Positions 19,032 to 28,218 of a stretch of 64,000 nt of DNA are shown piece by piece; position 1 is the stretch's first letter; every line of letters starts with the position of its first letter. Made by a program: the position numbers and the translations under genes. The DNA is taken from NCBI RefSeq assembly GCF_019799965.1, contig NZ_JABGCJ010000001.1, positions 762,034 to 826,033 on the forward strand, written 5' to 3'. The notes beneath the pieces are model-generated. The model had not been told where the DNA came from. It did not search any database and saw nothing but the letters and a program-made list of their open reading frames with translations. The DNA is from Modestobacter italicus. GTDB lineage: Bacteria > Actinomycetota > Actinomycetes > Mycobacteriales > Geodermatophilaceae.

Positions 19032-20171
19032 TCAGTCCGACTGGCCCGAGGCGACCTCTTCGGCCGTCCAGTAGCCCGAGTCGATCAGCTTGGACTGGAT
19101 GTCCTCGGCGTAGACCGTCTCGACGGGCAGCAGGTAGGAGGGGACGACCTTGACACCGTTGTCGTACGTCTCGGTGTCGTTGGCCTCCGGCTCCTCACCC
19201 TCGAGGAAGGCCTCGGCCGCGGTGACGGCCTGCTCGGCCAGCTGGCGGGTGTCCTTGAAGATCGTGGAGCTCTGGACACCGTCCTGGATCAGCTTGACCG
19301 AGGCGATCTCGGCGTCCTGACCGGTGATGACCGGCATCGGCTTGGCGTCGGTGCCGTAGCCGGCGTTCTGCAGGGCGGTGATGATGCCGCGCGAGATGCC
19401 GTCGTAGGGCGAGAGGACGCCGTTGACGACCGAGCCGTCGCTGTAGCTGGAGGTGAGCAGGTCCTCCATGCGGCGCTGGGCCGTCTCCTGCGACCAGCGC
19501 AGCGTGGCAGCCTGCTCGATGCTCGTCTGGCCCGACTTCACGACCAGCGTGCCGTCCTCGATGAACGGCTCCAGGGTGTCGTAGGCACCGTTGAAGAAGA
19601 ACCCGGCGTTGTTGTCGTCCAGCGAGCCGGCGAACAGCTCGACGTTGAACGGACCGGTGGCACCCGTCGGGTTGCCGTCCTTGTCGGTGACACCCAGGCC
19701 GGCCAGCAGGGCGGTGCCCTGCGCGACGCCGACCTTGTAGTTGTCGAAGCTGACGTAGAAGTCGACGTTCTCGGTGTCGCGGATCAGCCGGTCGTAGCTG
19801 ATGACCGGGATGCCCTGGTCGGCGGCGTTCTGCAGCTGCGCGCTCAGCGCGGTGCCGTCGATCGCGGCGACGATCAGCAGATCGGCACCCTCGGTGATCA
19901 TCTGGTCGATCTGCTGCGCCTGGGTCGGGATGTCGTCACCGGCGAACTGCAGGTTGACGTCGTACCCGGCCTCCTCCAGCTGCGACTCGACGGCCTCGCC
20001 GTCGGCGATCCACCGCTCAGAGGTCTGCGTGGGCATCGCGACACCGATGGTGAGGTCACCCGGGTCGGCGTCCGCGGTGTCGTTGTTGCTGCCGGCGCCG
20101 CCGCCGCCACAGGCCGTGAGGCCGAGGGCCAGTGCGGCACCGAGGGCGGTCAGCCCGAGCTTCTTGTTCAC
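19032..20171 (-). CDS. chvE: Sugar-binding lipoprotein of the multiple-monosaccharide ABC transporter
   Basis: The 379-residue protein has a signal peptide ending in the lipobox LTAC (Cys21) followed by a GGGG linker. It continues with the periplasmic-binding fold: TIGVAMPTQTSERWIADG, AIDGTALSAQL, GIPVISYDRLIRDT and PVITGQDAEIASVKLI. These match ChvE/XylF-type monosaccharide receptors. The GTG at 20171 is chosen because it gives a proper signal peptide (KK then a hydrophobic core), with AAGGAGA upstream. The longer frame adds an arginine-rich stretch that contains the operator. It is first in the transport operon and captures arabinose or related sugars outside the membrane. Confidence 0.93.
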   Translation of the reverse strand: MNKKLGLTALGAALALGLTACGGGGAGSNNDTADADPGDLTIGVAMPTQTSERWIADGEAVESQLEEAGYDVNLQFAGDDIPTQAQQIDQMITEGADLLIVAAIDGTALSAQLQNAADQGIPVISYDRLIRDTENVDFYVSFDNYKVGVAQGTALLAGLGVTDKDGNPTGATGPFNVELFAGSLDDNNAGFFFNGAYDTLEPFIEDGTLVVKSGQTSIEQAATLRWSQETAQRRMEDLLTSSYSDGSVVNGVLSPYDGISRGIITALQNAGYGTDAKPMPVITGQDAEIASVKLIQDGVQSSTIFKDTRQLAEQAVTAAEAFLEGEEPEANDTETYDNGVKVVPSYLLPVETVYAEDIQSKLIDSGYWTAEEVASGQSD

Positions 20172-20240
20172 TGCCACATCTCTCCTTCGAGACATCTGCC
20201 GCCCGTTGGCGCAGGCCCGCCGCTGTGCGGGCCGAGACAG

Positions 20241-20254
20241 TGTGAGCGCTAACA
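20241..20254. promoter_or_regulatory. LacI-type operator in front of the sugar transporter operon
   Basis: TGTGAGCGCTAACA lies 70 bp upstream of the chvE start. It shares 12 of 14 bases with the operator before araB and contains the classic LacI-family core AGCGCT. Confidence 0.8.
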
Positions 20255-20343
20255 ACGGGGGTGCGTCAACCCCTTGACCCCAAGTTGATCGTCACGGTCG
20301 CGTAACGACGCGTTCACGTGCTCCCGACCAGGGCACCCCGGCT

Positions 20344-20373
20344 GCCGACCCCCTCCGATGGGAGGGGGTCGGC
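20344..20373 (-). terminator. 13-bp hairpin after the FtsX-type permease gene
   Basis: Arms GCCGACCCCCTCC (20344-20356) and GGAGGGGGTCGGC (20361-20373) pair perfectly around GATG. The hairpin begins 11 bases beyond the permease stop on the minus strand. Confidence 0.8.
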
Positions 20374-20383
20374 ACCGGGCCCG

Positions 20384-22960
20384 CTACTCCCGGGTGCCCG
20401 CCGCGGCCGCGCGCGATCGGCGCAGCAGCGCTCGGGTGGGCAGGCCGGTGGCCACCAGGGTGAGGACGACGACCCCACCGAGGATCGCCACCGCGACCGG
20501 CGCGGGCACGTACGGCCCGGCCCCCGTCGCCCCGCGCACCGACTGCTGGAGCGTCCCCCAGGCGATCAGCGAGCCGAGCACGACCGCGGCCCCCGAGACG
20601 ACGAGCGCCTCCAGCCGGGCGGTGCGCAGCACCTGACGCCGGGTCGCACCGATCATGCCCAGCAGCGCGACCTCCCGGCCGCGGGCGAGCCCGATCATCA
20701 CCAGGGTGTTCACCGCCGCGATCGCGGCGAACCCGGCCAGGGCCGCGGCCACCACGTTGTTCAGCCACGTGTCGGCCTGCCCCTCGGCGCGCTGCTCGGC
20801 CGCGAGGGCGGCCGGGGTCGCCGTCCGTGCCCCCGGCCCGGCCACGTCCCGGAGGGCGGCGAGCCGGCCGTCGGTGGGTGGCCCGGCATGGCGGACCAGC
20901 ACCTGCTGGACCACCGGGCCGGAGGCCGGCCCGCGCACCGACTCGTAGGGCATCAGCGCCGAGGCCGTGCCCAGGCCCCGGCTGTAGACGGCGACGACCT
21001 CCGGGCGCATCGGGGTGCCGTCGGGGGCGTAGAGGTCGACCCGCTCGCCGACCGTGGCGCCCAGTGCCCCGGCCAGCTGGTGGTCCAGGGCGATCGTGCC
21101 GGCGTCGTCCCCGCCGGTCGCCGGCCGCAACCGCGCCAGGTCACCGGCGCGCACCCCCAGGTCGAGGGTCTCGGACAGGCCGTCGAGGTCGCCGGCCACG
21201 CCGTAGGCGCTGTAGGGCACCAGCTCACCGACCGAGCCGCCCACCACCGAGCTCGGCAGCACGCCGATCGCCGCGCTGACCCCCGGCAGGTCGGCCACCT
21301 GCCCGGTCACCTCGGCCGGCAGCACGCCGGCGGAGGTGACCACCGTGTCGGCGACCAGGGCCGCCTCGGCCTGGGTGCGGGCGGCCCGGTCGACGCTGCC
21401 CTGGAGGAACAGCGTCGTGCCGGCGAAGGCGACCGCCATGACCAGCGGCGTGATCGCCGAGGCGAGCCGGCGGCTGTTCGTACGGCCGTTGGCAGCGGCC
21501 AGCCGGCCCGCGACCCCGAACCGGTCGAGCAGCGGCTGCACCAGGCGGGCGATCAGCCCGGCCAGCACCGGGCCGAGCAGCCCGACGGCGATCAACAGGG
21601 TCAGCACGACGGTCGTGGCCAGGCCCATGCCCAGGTCGCCCGGGGCGTTGGCCGACACGACGGCCAGCGGCACGCTGCCGGCCAGCGCGACGAGCCCCAG
21701 CAGCCAGCGCATCGGCCCGAGCCGGCCACCGGCCAGGGTGACCTCGCGCAGCGCCTCCGCCGGCCGGATCCGGGCCGGACGGCGGGCGGCCAGCACCCCG
21801 GCGACGATCGCCGAGGCCGCCACGATCAGCGCGCTCACCCCCAGCGCGAGCGGGCCGACCGACAGCTCGACACCGGGCACGAGGAGGCCGCGGTCCTGCA
21901 TCGCGCCCAGCAGCCACCGGCTCAGCAGCACCCCGGGCACCAGCCCCAGAGGTGCGGCCAGGAGCGCCACCAGGCCGGCCTCCACCCCCACCGTGCGGCG
22001 CAGCTGGCGCGGCGTCGCACCGATCGCCCGGAGCAGGGCCAGCTCGCGTCCCCGCTGCTCGACCGCCAGCGACGTCGTGGACACCACCACGAAGACGGCG
22101 ACCACGAGCAGGATGCCGCCGAGCGAGCCCCCCAGGGCGGTCAGCATCTCCCGGGTCATCGCGAACCCCGGGCTCTCCACCTCGCCCCGCTCGTCCCCGG
22201 TGGTGACCACCAGGCCGGTCGGGCCGGCCGCGGCGTCGTCGACGACGTCCCGCACGGCACCGGCCAGCTCGGCGGTCGACGTCCCGGCCGCCGGCAACAC
22301 GGCGATCGCCTGGACCCGGCCGGGGTGCCCGGCCAGCGTGGCGGCGTCCGCATCGGCGAACCAGGCCCGCGGGCCGCCCCCGGACGGCGACTCGACCAGC
22401 GCGGCGACGGTGAACGACGCCTGGCCCGACGGCGTGGTCAGCGCGACGTCGTCACCGACCCGCAGCCCGGCCGCTCCAGCGGTGGCCGGGTCGAGCGCGA
22501 CCTCGCCGCTGTCCGGTCCGTCCGAGGCCGGGACGTCGGACGGCGGCCACAGGGCGGTGGCCGACCAGCCCTCGGCCGTCCACGCCGGCCCGGTCGCCGT
22601 CGCCAACGCGTCCTCGGCCGGGGAGACCGGGAACGAGGTGTCGGGGACGACGGTGCCCACGCCGGCGAGTGCGGCCAGCCGGTCGGCCAGGCCGGCGTCC
22701 ACCAGCGGGCGCTCACCGAGCACCGTGCTCGCCGTCCAGCCGTCGTCCTGGACCTCGCGGACCTCGTCGCCGGCGGCGACCACCACCGGCGCGGTGACGT
22801 AGCGGTCGGGGGTGGCGCCGGCGGTGATCCCGGTCTGCAGGAAGAGCGCCGCGGCCGACACGGTGGCCGAGGCGAACAGCAGCGCGACGAAGGCACCGAC
22901 GAACGACGACGGCCGGAAGCGGATGGACGCCCTGGCCAGACCGTTGGGACGCCAGCTCAT
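20384..22960 (-). CDS. FtsX/MacB-type ABC transporter permease (duplicated core)
   Basis: The 858-residue protein has an N-terminal helix after MSWRPNGLARASIRFRPSSF, a large extracytoplasmic domain and two FtsX-like cores. Each core has the typical LALLRAIGATPRQLRRTV or VALLGMIGATRRQVLRTA loop between helices. About ten hydrophobic segments are visible. Such permeases do not import solutes. They move lipids, peptides or lipoproteins, or transmit force to extracytoplasmic partners. The ATG overlaps the stop of the upstream ATPase gene as ATGA. No accessory protein or sensor kinase is adjacent, so the substrate is unknown. A second, independent system of the same kind is at 46.2-49.4 kb. Confidence 0.88.
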   Translation of the reverse strand: MSWRPNGLARASIRFRPSSFVGAFVALLFASATVSAAALFLQTGITAGATPDRYVTAPVVVAAGDEVREVQDDGWTASTVLGERPLVDAGLADRLAALAGVGTVVPDTSFPVSPAEDALATATGPAWTAEGWSATALWPPSDVPASDGPDSGEVALDPATAGAAGLRVGDDVALTTPSGQASFTVAALVESPSGGGPRAWFADADAATLAGHPGRVQAIAVLPAAGTSTAELAGAVRDVVDDAAAGPTGLVVTTGDERGEVESPGFAMTREMLTALGGSLGGILLVVAVFVVVSTTSLAVEQRGRELALLRAIGATPRQLRRTVGVEAGLVALLAAPLGLVPGVLLSRWLLGAMQDRGLLVPGVELSVGPLALGVSALIVAASAIVAGVLAARRPARIRPAEALREVTLAGGRLGPMRWLLGLVALAGSVPLAVVSANAPGDLGMGLATTVVLTLLIAVGLLGPVLAGLIARLVQPLLDRFGVAGRLAAANGRTNSRRLASAITPLVMAVAFAGTTLFLQGSVDRAARTQAEAALVADTVVTSAGVLPAEVTGQVADLPGVSAAIGVLPSSVVGGSVGELVPYSAYGVAGDLDGLSETLDLGVRAGDLARLRPATGGDDAGTIALDHQLAGALGATVGERVDLYAPDGTPMRPEVVAVYSRGLGTASALMPYESVRGPASGPVVQQVLVRHAGPPTDGRLAALRDVAGPGARTATPAALAAEQRAEGQADTWLNNVVAAALAGFAAIAAVNTLVMIGLARGREVALLGMIGATRRQVLRTARLEALVVSGAAVVLGSLIAWGTLQQSVRGATGAGPYVPAPVAVAILGGVVVLTLVATGLPTRALLRRSRAAAAGTRE

Positions 22961-23769
22961 CGCAGCGCCCCGGCCTGCGCCCCCGGGCCGGTCAGCTCCA
23001 CCATCCGGTCGGCGATCTGCTGCACCGACGGGCGCGCGAGGTCGGCCACGATCCGCCCGTCGGCCAGGAAGACCACCCGGTCGGCGTAGGAGGCGGCCAG
23101 CGCGTCGTGGGTGACCATGACCACGGTGGCCCGGTCCTCGTCGACGATGCCGCGCAGCAGGCGCAACACCTCCGCCGCCGTCCCGCTGTCCAGCGCGCCG
23201 GTCGGCTCGTCACCGAAGACGACGTCGGGCCGGCTGACCAGCGCCCGGGCGATGGCGACCCGCTGCTGCTGGCCACCGGAGAGCTCTGCCGGGCGGCGGC
23301 GGACGTGACCGCCCAGGCCCACCCGGTCGAGCACCTCGCGGGCCATCTGCTGCCTGGCCGGCCGTCCGGACAGGCGGAGCGGGAGCAGCACGTTGTCCGC
23401 GGCCGTCAGCGAGGGCAGCAGGTTGAAGGACTGGAAGACGAAGCCGATCCGCTCCCGCCGCAACCGGGTGAGCTCCTCCTCGCTGAGCGTGGTCAGCTCG
23501 GTGCCACCGAGCCGGACCGACCCGGAGCTGGGCCGGTCGAGACCGGCCGCGGTCTGCAGCAACGTGCTCTTGCCCGAGCCCGACGGCCCCATGACGGCGG
23601 TGAAGCTGCCGCGGGTCATGCCGATGGAGACGCCCCGGAGGGCGTGCACCACGGAGTCGCCGCGCCCGAAGGTGCGCGTGACGTCGGTCAGCGAGACGAC
23701 GTCCGCGGTCTCCGACGGTGGGACGGGTGTGGGAGCGCTCTCTCGCGAACGCTGCCGGCTGGACCTCAT
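22957..23769 (-). CDS. ABC transporter ATPase, LolD/MacB type
   Basis: The 270-residue ATPase has Walker [10 protein letters not shown], the Q-loop [17 protein letters not shown], signature [15 protein letters not shown], Walker B VVFGDEPTGALDS and the switch histidine in MVTHDALAA. The pattern [10 protein letters not shown] is typical of MacB/LolD ATPases. The ATG at 23769 has GAGAGG upstream. A further 14 residues are open in frame before it. The first 25 residues are a polar extension. It is translationally coupled to the downstream permease and forms one transporter with it. Confidence 0.92.
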   Translation of the reverse strand: MRSSRQRSRESAPTPVPPSETADVVSLTDVTRTFGRGDSVVHALRGVSIGMTRGSFTAVMGPSGSGKSTLLQTAAGLDRPSSGSVRLGGTELTTLSEEELTRLRRERIGFVFQSFNLLPSLTAADNVLLPLRLSGRPARQQMAREVLDRVGLGGHVRRRPAELSGGQQQRVAIARALVSRPDVVFGDEPTGALDSGTAAEVLRLLRGIVDEDRATVVMVTHDALAASYADRVVFLADGRIVADLARPSVQQIADRMVELTGPGAQAGALR

Positions 23770-24077
23770 GCCGTGCCTCTCTGTCTCGTGGGTCAGGTCA
23801 GGCGACGGCACTGTCGATGCGGATCATGACCGAGCGGCCGCCGGCTGTCATCGGGCCGACGCCCGAGACCCGGCACGCGGGTTCGGACGGGCCGACGAGG
23901 GCAGCCGCCGGGCCGGGCGCCGCCACGTGGCCGCGCCACGGATGATCATGACCCGGCGCGCGGCCCGGAGACGATGCCGCCAGCCGGTGTACGGGGGTCG
24001 GGCTGGCCCGACCATGCAGGGCCGGACCGCGTCCGACACGGGTGGAACGTGAGCCCGGTCACTGGCACCATGCGGCC
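23770..24077. other. Divergent intergenic region of 308 bp, no gene seen
   Basis: The region separates the divergent ABC ATPase and acyl-CoA ligase genes. Both promoters should be here. I see the phrase ATCATGACC twice (near 23831 and 23946) but no clear -35/-10 pair, operator or structured RNA. The open frames across it are arginine-rich shadows. Confidence 0.5.
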
Positions 24078-25694
24078 ATGCGCGGGCTGATGCAGGACGT
24101 CCCCCTGACCGTCGACTCGATCTTCCGGCACGCCGAACAGCACCACGGCGACGTCCCGATCGTCACGAACAACCCCGGCGGGAAGGTCCGCACCACCTAC
24201 GCCGAGTGGGCGATGCGCACCCGGCGGCTGGGCGGGGTGCTGGACACCCTCGACATCAGCGCTGACGGCCGGGTGGGCACCTTCGCCTGGAACTCCGCCC
24301 GCCACCTGGAGCTCTACTTCGCCGCCCCGTGCACCGGCCGCGTGCTGCACACCCTGAACGTGCGCCTCTTCCCCGAGCAGCTGACCTACATCGCCAACCA
24401 CGCCGAGGACGAGGTCGTCTTCGTCGACCGCACGGTGCTCCCGCTGCTGTGGCCGCTGATCGACACGATGACGACCGTCCGGCACGTGGTGGTGATGGAC
24501 GACGGCGGGGACGCCGAGATCCCCGACGACCCCCGGGTGCACGACTACGAGGCACTGCTGGCCGACGCACAGCCGGTCGACTTCCACACGACGGACGAGA
24601 ACGCCGCGGCCTCCATGTGCTACACGAGCGGCACCACCGGCAACCCGAAGGGCGTCGTCTACTCCCACCGCTCGACGGTGCTGCACACCATGGCCGTGGT
24701 CTCCCCCAACGGCTTCGGCATCGGCGTGGAGGACGTCGCGATGCCGATCGTGCCGATGTTCCACGCCAACGCCTGGGGGATCGCGCACGCGGCCCCGGCG
24801 GCCGGCGCGGCGATGGTCTTCCCCGGCGCGATGATGCAGCCGCAGGCGCTGGCCGAGCTGATCGTCGACGAGGGGGTCACCTTCACCGCCGGCGTGCCGA
24901 CGATCTTCCAGGGGGCGCTGCCGCACCTGGCCGGGCGCCCGCACCGGCTGCGCAAGATCGGCTGCGGCGGGTCAGCGGTGCCCAAGGCGCTGTCCGAGGC
25001 CTACCGCGAGCAGGTCGGCCTGCCGCTGTACCAGGCGTGGGGCATGACCGAGACCCACCCGGTCGCCTCGGGCGGCACCCTGTCCGCACGCTGGGCCGAC
25101 GCCGACGACGCCACGAAGGCCGACCGGCGGGCGCGACAGGGCGTGCCGCTGTTCGGGGTCGAGGCCCGGATCGTGGAGGCCGGCACGACCGACCGGCTGC
25201 CCTGGGACGACACCGCCACCGGCGAGCTGCAGGTGCGCGGCCCGTGGTGCGCCCGCGACTACTACCAGCCCGACGCCGGGGTGGAGCTGTCGACCGAGGA
25301 CGGCTGGATGAAGACCGGCGACGTGGCCGCGATGGACGAGGCCGGCAACATCCGGATCGCCGACCGCACCAAGGACCTGATCAAGTCCGGTGGGGAGTGG
25401 ATCTCCTCGGTCGACCTGGAGAACGCGATCATGAGCCACCCGGCGGTCGCCGAGGCCGCGGTCGTGGCGATCCCGCACCCCAAGTGGGACGAGCGGCCGC
25501 TGGCCTGCGTCGTCCTCAAGCCCGGCGAGCAGGCCAGCGAGCAGGAGATCCTGGACCACATCACGCCGCTGGTGGCCAAGTGGTGGCTGCCGGACGCGGT
25601 GGAGTTCATCGACGAGGTGCCCAAGACCAGCGTCGGCAAGTTCTCCAAGAAGGACCTGCGCACCCGCTTCGCCGAGTACCCGGCCCGGGGCTGA
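24078..25694 (+). CDS. Fatty-acid--CoA ligase (AMP-binding, FadD/AlkK-like)
   Basis: The 538-residue ANL-superfamily enzyme activates a carboxylic acid as an acyl-AMP and transfers it to CoA. It has the P-loop-like motif YTSGTTGNPKGVVYSH (about residue 180), the A5 motif YQAWGMTE, the hinge and A7-A8 motifs KTGDVAAMD and IADRTKDLIKSGGEWIS, and the catalytic Lys in KTSVGKFSKKDLR. These match medium- or long-chain FadD proteins of actinobacteria. The ATG at 24078 gives the family N-terminus MRGLMQDVPLTVDSIFRHAE. It is a single gene, so the chain length handled cannot be told from context. Confidence 0.92.
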   Translation: MRGLMQDVPLTVDSIFRHAEQHHGDVPIVTNNPGGKVRTTYAEWAMRTRRLGGVLDTLDISADGRVGTFAWNSARHLELYFAAPCTGRVLHTLNVRLFPEQLTYIANHAEDEVVFVDRTVLPLLWPLIDTMTTVRHVVVMDDGGDAEIPDDPRVHDYEALLADAQPVDFHTTDENAAASMCYTSGTTGNPKGVVYSHRSTVLHTMAVVSPNGFGIGVEDVAMPIVPMFHANAWGIAHAAPAAGAAMVFPGAMMQPQALAELIVDEGVTFTAGVPTIFQGALPHLAGRPHRLRKIGCGGSAVPKALSEAYREQVGLPLYQAWGMTETHPVASGGTLSARWADADDATKADRRARQGVPLFGVEARIVEAGTTDRLPWDDTATGELQVRGPWCARDYYQPDAGVELSTEDGWMKTGDVAAMDEAGNIRIADRTKDLIKSGGEWISSVDLENAIMSHPAVAEAAVVAIPHPKWDERPLACVVLKPGEQASEQEILDHITPLVAKWWLPDAVEFIDEVPKTSVGKFSKKDLRTRFAEYPARG

Positions 25695-25699
25695 TCCCC

Positions 25700-25729
25700 G
25701 TCCGGCCATGTTCGCCAACATGGCCGGAC
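25700..25729. terminator. Copy 3 of the GGCCATGTT palindrome family
   Basis: Arms GTCCGGCCATGTT (25700-25712) and AACATGGCCGGAC (25717-25729) are perfect around a CGCC loop. It begins 5 bases after the acyl-CoA ligase stop and 12 bases before the rhodanese stop, between convergent genes. Confidence 0.85.
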
Positions 25730-25740
25730 GAGGGTCCCCC

Positions 25741-26085
25741 TCAGACGACGTAGGGCGGGCGACCGGTCTCGCTGACCATCGGCCGGCCGGCCGCGTCCCA
25801 CTCGCCCATGCCGCCGCCCACGTTCACCGCGTCGTAGCCGTTCTGGTTCAGCCAGGCGGTGACCCGGGCAGAGCGGCCGCCGCTGCGGCAGGTGACGTAG
25901 AGCGGGTCACCCTCGGGCACGTCGGCGAGCCGGGCCGGGACGTCGCCCATCGCGATGTGGGTGGCACCGTCGATGTGCCCGGCCGCCCACTCGTCGTCCT
26001 CGCGCACGTCGAGCACGACGGCGTCGTCGGGGACCTCGGCAGCGGGGACGGTGGGGACCTGCATCGGCATCATCACGGCACCCAT
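25741..26085 (-). CDS. Single-domain rhodanese-like protein
   Basis: The 114-residue protein is one rhodanese domain: VLDVREDDEWAAGHIDGATHI is the CH2A motif, and CRSGGRSARVTAWL is the active-site loop with a Cys at the sulfur-carrying position. Such proteins transfer sulfane sulfur or act as thiol redox carriers. The ATG at 26085 is preceded by a GGATGG stretch. A start at MMPMQVP a few codons later is also possible. It is convergent with the acyl-CoA ligase. The upstream gene is divergent and encodes a PH-domain membrane protein. No molybdopterin or Fe-S genes are nearby to suggest a partner. Confidence 0.88.
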   Translation of the reverse strand: MGAVMMPMQVPTVPAAEVPDDAVVLDVREDDEWAAGHIDGATHIAMGDVPARLADVPEGDPLYVTCRSGGRSARVTAWLNQNGYDAVNVGGGMGEWDAAGRPMVSETGRPPYVV

Positions 26086-26147
26086 CGTCCCATCCGCATG
26101 CCGCCACCACCGGTGGAGCGGCTCACCGGGGCCCCGGCACTGCCAGG

Positions 26148-26672
26148 ATGAGCCCGATGTCCTCTCCCCCACCGGCCCCCGTCCGGGAACCAGCCTGGTC
26201 GCTGTCCCGCTCGGCGATCAGCCTCTGGGTCGCCCAGGGCGTGATCGCCGCGCTGGTCGAGGCGGCCGTCGTCGCCGCGCTCATCGTCTTCGTGCCCGGG
26301 GACGCCGGCTGGTGGCCCACTCTGGTGCGCTGGGGCGGGCCGGCGCTCGTGCTGGTCACCGTGGTCCTCGACATCGGGGTGCAGCCGCGGCTGCGGTACC
26401 GGGTGCACCGGTGGGAGGTCACCGACGAGGCGGTCTACACCCTCACCGGCTGGCTCACCCGCACCTGGACGCTGGTGCCGATCTCCCGGATCCAGACCGT
26501 CGACGTGACCCGCGGGGTCCTGCAGCAGGTGTTCGGCCTGGCCACCGTCGCGGTGCTCACCGCCTCCTCGCAGGGCACCGTCCGGATCCCGCACCTGGGC
26601 GCCGATGTGGCCCGGCGGGTCGCCGACGACCTGGCCCGCCGGGCGGAGCTGGTGCGGGACGAGGCGACGTGA
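26148..26672 (+). CDS. Bacterial PH-domain (DUF304) membrane protein, first of a pair
   Basis: The 174-residue protein has two hydrophobic segments (SLWVAQGVIAALVEAAVVAALIVF and GGPALVLVTVVLDIGV) followed by a bPH2 domain with LRYRVHRWEVTDEAVYTLTGWL and VPISRIQTVDVTRGVLQQVFGLATV. This is the standard small YdbS-like partner of the YdbT-type proteins. The ATG is at 26148. A second ATG at 26157 is preceded by AGGATGAG and may be the real start. The stop overlaps the GTG of the next gene as GTGA. The function of the pair is unknown. Envelope or stress roles have been suggested for Bacillus relatives. Confidence 0.85.
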   Translation: MSPMSSPPPAPVREPAWSLSRSAISLWVAQGVIAALVEAAVVAALIVFVPGDAGWWPTLVRWGGPALVLVTVVLDIGVQPRLRYRVHRWEVTDEAVYTLTGWLTRTWTLVPISRIQTVDVTRGVLQQVFGLATVAVLTASSQGTVRIPHLGADVARRVADDLARRAELVRDEAT

Positions 26673-28162
26673 TCGACCCGGTGGAGGTGCCCGGACGGCG
26701 CACGTCGGCCTGGGTGCTGCTGCTGCACACGATCACGTTCCGGCAGGCCCGCGCGCTGGTGCCGGCGGCACTGGCGTTCGGCGCCACCCGCGGCCTGGAC
26801 GGCGGGGCGCTCACGGTGGTCGCGCTGGTCGTCGGGGTCACCCTGCTCTCGCTGCTGGGGGCCGCGGTCACCTGGTGGCGGTTCAGCTACGCCGACACCG
26901 AGACCGCCATGGTCGTCACCCGCGGGCTGCTGTCCCGGTCGGTGCGCACCGTCCCGCTGGACCGGGTGCGCGGGGTGGAGGTGGAGGCACCGGCGCTGCA
27001 CCGGTTGTTCGGCTTGGTCCGGGTGCGGATCGACGCCGCGGCGGGCTCGACGGGCGGCACGGAGGAGGAGCTGCTCGTCGACGGCGTGCCCCAGGCGGAG
27101 GGCGACCGGCTGCGCGCCCGGCTGCTGGCCCGCCGCGCGCGGGTGGTCGCCGGGGACGTCGCGGCAGCCGGGACCGAGGGTGCCGTCGCGCCGCCGGCCG
27201 AGGAGCCGGAGGAGGAGATCGCCCGCTTCGACCGGCGCTGGCTGCTGTACGCGCCACTGGTCGGCAGCTACCTGGCCGTCCCGCTGGCCGCGATCGGCGC
27301 GCTCTTCCGGCTGCTGGACGAAGTGCCCGACCGCTTCGTGCCCGACCTCGACCGGCCCGACCTGCCCGACGGCACGGTGGCCGCCGGCGCCGTGGCCATC
27401 GCCGTCGTGCTGCTGGCCCTCGGGTCGATCGTGGGCAGCGCGGTGGTCAACTGGGGGTTCCGGCTGGTCCGCCGCGGCGGCTCGCTGATCGCCGTGCGCG
27501 GCCTGGTGACCCGCCGGCACACCGAGCTGGAGATCGACCGGATCCGGGGCTGCACGGTGAGCCAGGGCGTGGGCATGCGGCTGGTCGGGGCGGCCCGGGC
27601 GAGCGCGCTGGTGACCGGCCTCGGGGACGCCGCCCGCCGCGGCCAGCTGCTGCCACTGGGGCCGCACGCGGAGGCGTGGTCGCTGGCCGGCCGGCTGGTC
27701 GAGCACCCCGGCCCGTTGATCGCCCACCCGCCGGCCGCGCGGCGCCGCTCGGTGGTCCGCGCCACCGCCCTGGGCCTGCTGGTGCTGGTCGCCGGCGCGG
27801 TGCTCACCGCCCTGCACGGCTGGTGGCCGGTGCTGGTCGCCGGCGCGGTGCTGACCGCGCTGGGCGTCCCGCTCGGGCTGGCCCGCTACGCCGCGCTCGG
27901 GCACGCGGCAGGGCCCCGCTCGTTCGCCGTCCGGTCGGGGTGGCTGGTGCGGGAGCACACCGTGCTGCAGGGCCGCGCCGTCGTCGGCTGGCAGGTGCGG
28001 CAGTCGGTGGTGCAGCGCCGCGCCGGGCTGGTCACCGTGCTCGCCTGCGTCGGCGCCGGCACCGGTGGCTACGCCGCCCGGGACATCGCCGCCGACGAGG
28101 CCGCCGCGTTCGCCCGGACGGCGTCCGGCTCCTGGGCCGCCACGCTCACCCCGTACGGCTGA
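26669..28162 (+). CDS. Bacterial PH-domain (DUF304) membrane protein, large partner
   Basis: The 497-residue protein is YdbT-like, with up to three bPH2 modules. Repeated blocks are VVTRGLLSRSVRTVPLDRVRGVEVEA, then AVRGLVTRRHTELEIDRIRGCTVSQ, then VRSGWLVREHTVLQGRAVVGWQVRQS. Between the modules are paired hydrophobic helices, about six in total. The GTG start at 26669 overlaps the first partner's stop. It is likely co-translated and co-folded with the small partner in the membrane. The length and repeat arrangement agree with the family. No substrate or enzymatic motif is seen. Confidence 0.87.
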   Translation: MIDPVEVPGRRTSAWVLLLHTITFRQARALVPAALAFGATRGLDGGALTVVALVVGVTLLSLLGAAVTWWRFSYADTETAMVVTRGLLSRSVRTVPLDRVRGVEVEAPALHRLFGLVRVRIDAAAGSTGGTEEELLVDGVPQAEGDRLRARLLARRARVVAGDVAAAGTEGAVAPPAEEPEEEIARFDRRWLLYAPLVGSYLAVPLAAIGALFRLLDEVPDRFVPDLDRPDLPDGTVAAGAVAIAVVLLALGSIVGSAVVNWGFRLVRRGGSLIAVRGLVTRRHTELEIDRIRGCTVSQGVGMRLVGAARASALVTGLGDAARRGQLLPLGPHAEAWSLAGRLVEHPGPLIAHPPAARRRSVVRATALGLLVLVAGAVLTALHGWWPVLVAGAVLTALGVPLGLARYAALGHAAGPRSFAVRSGWLVREHTVLQGRAVVGWQVRQSVVQRRAGLVTVLACVGAGTGGYAARDIAADEAAAFARTASGSWAATLTPYG

Positions 28163-28218
28163 GCCGACCGCCACGCGCGGTCCTTGCCTCCTGGGTACCG
28201 GAGGCAGAGACTCAGGCC

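Noticed and set aside
20318-23089. A 923-codon open frame on the plus strand opposite the FtsX-type permease
   Set aside because: Its translation is rich in R, G, H, Q and P without domains. It is an antisense shadow of the permease and ATPase genes, caused by high GC in third positions.
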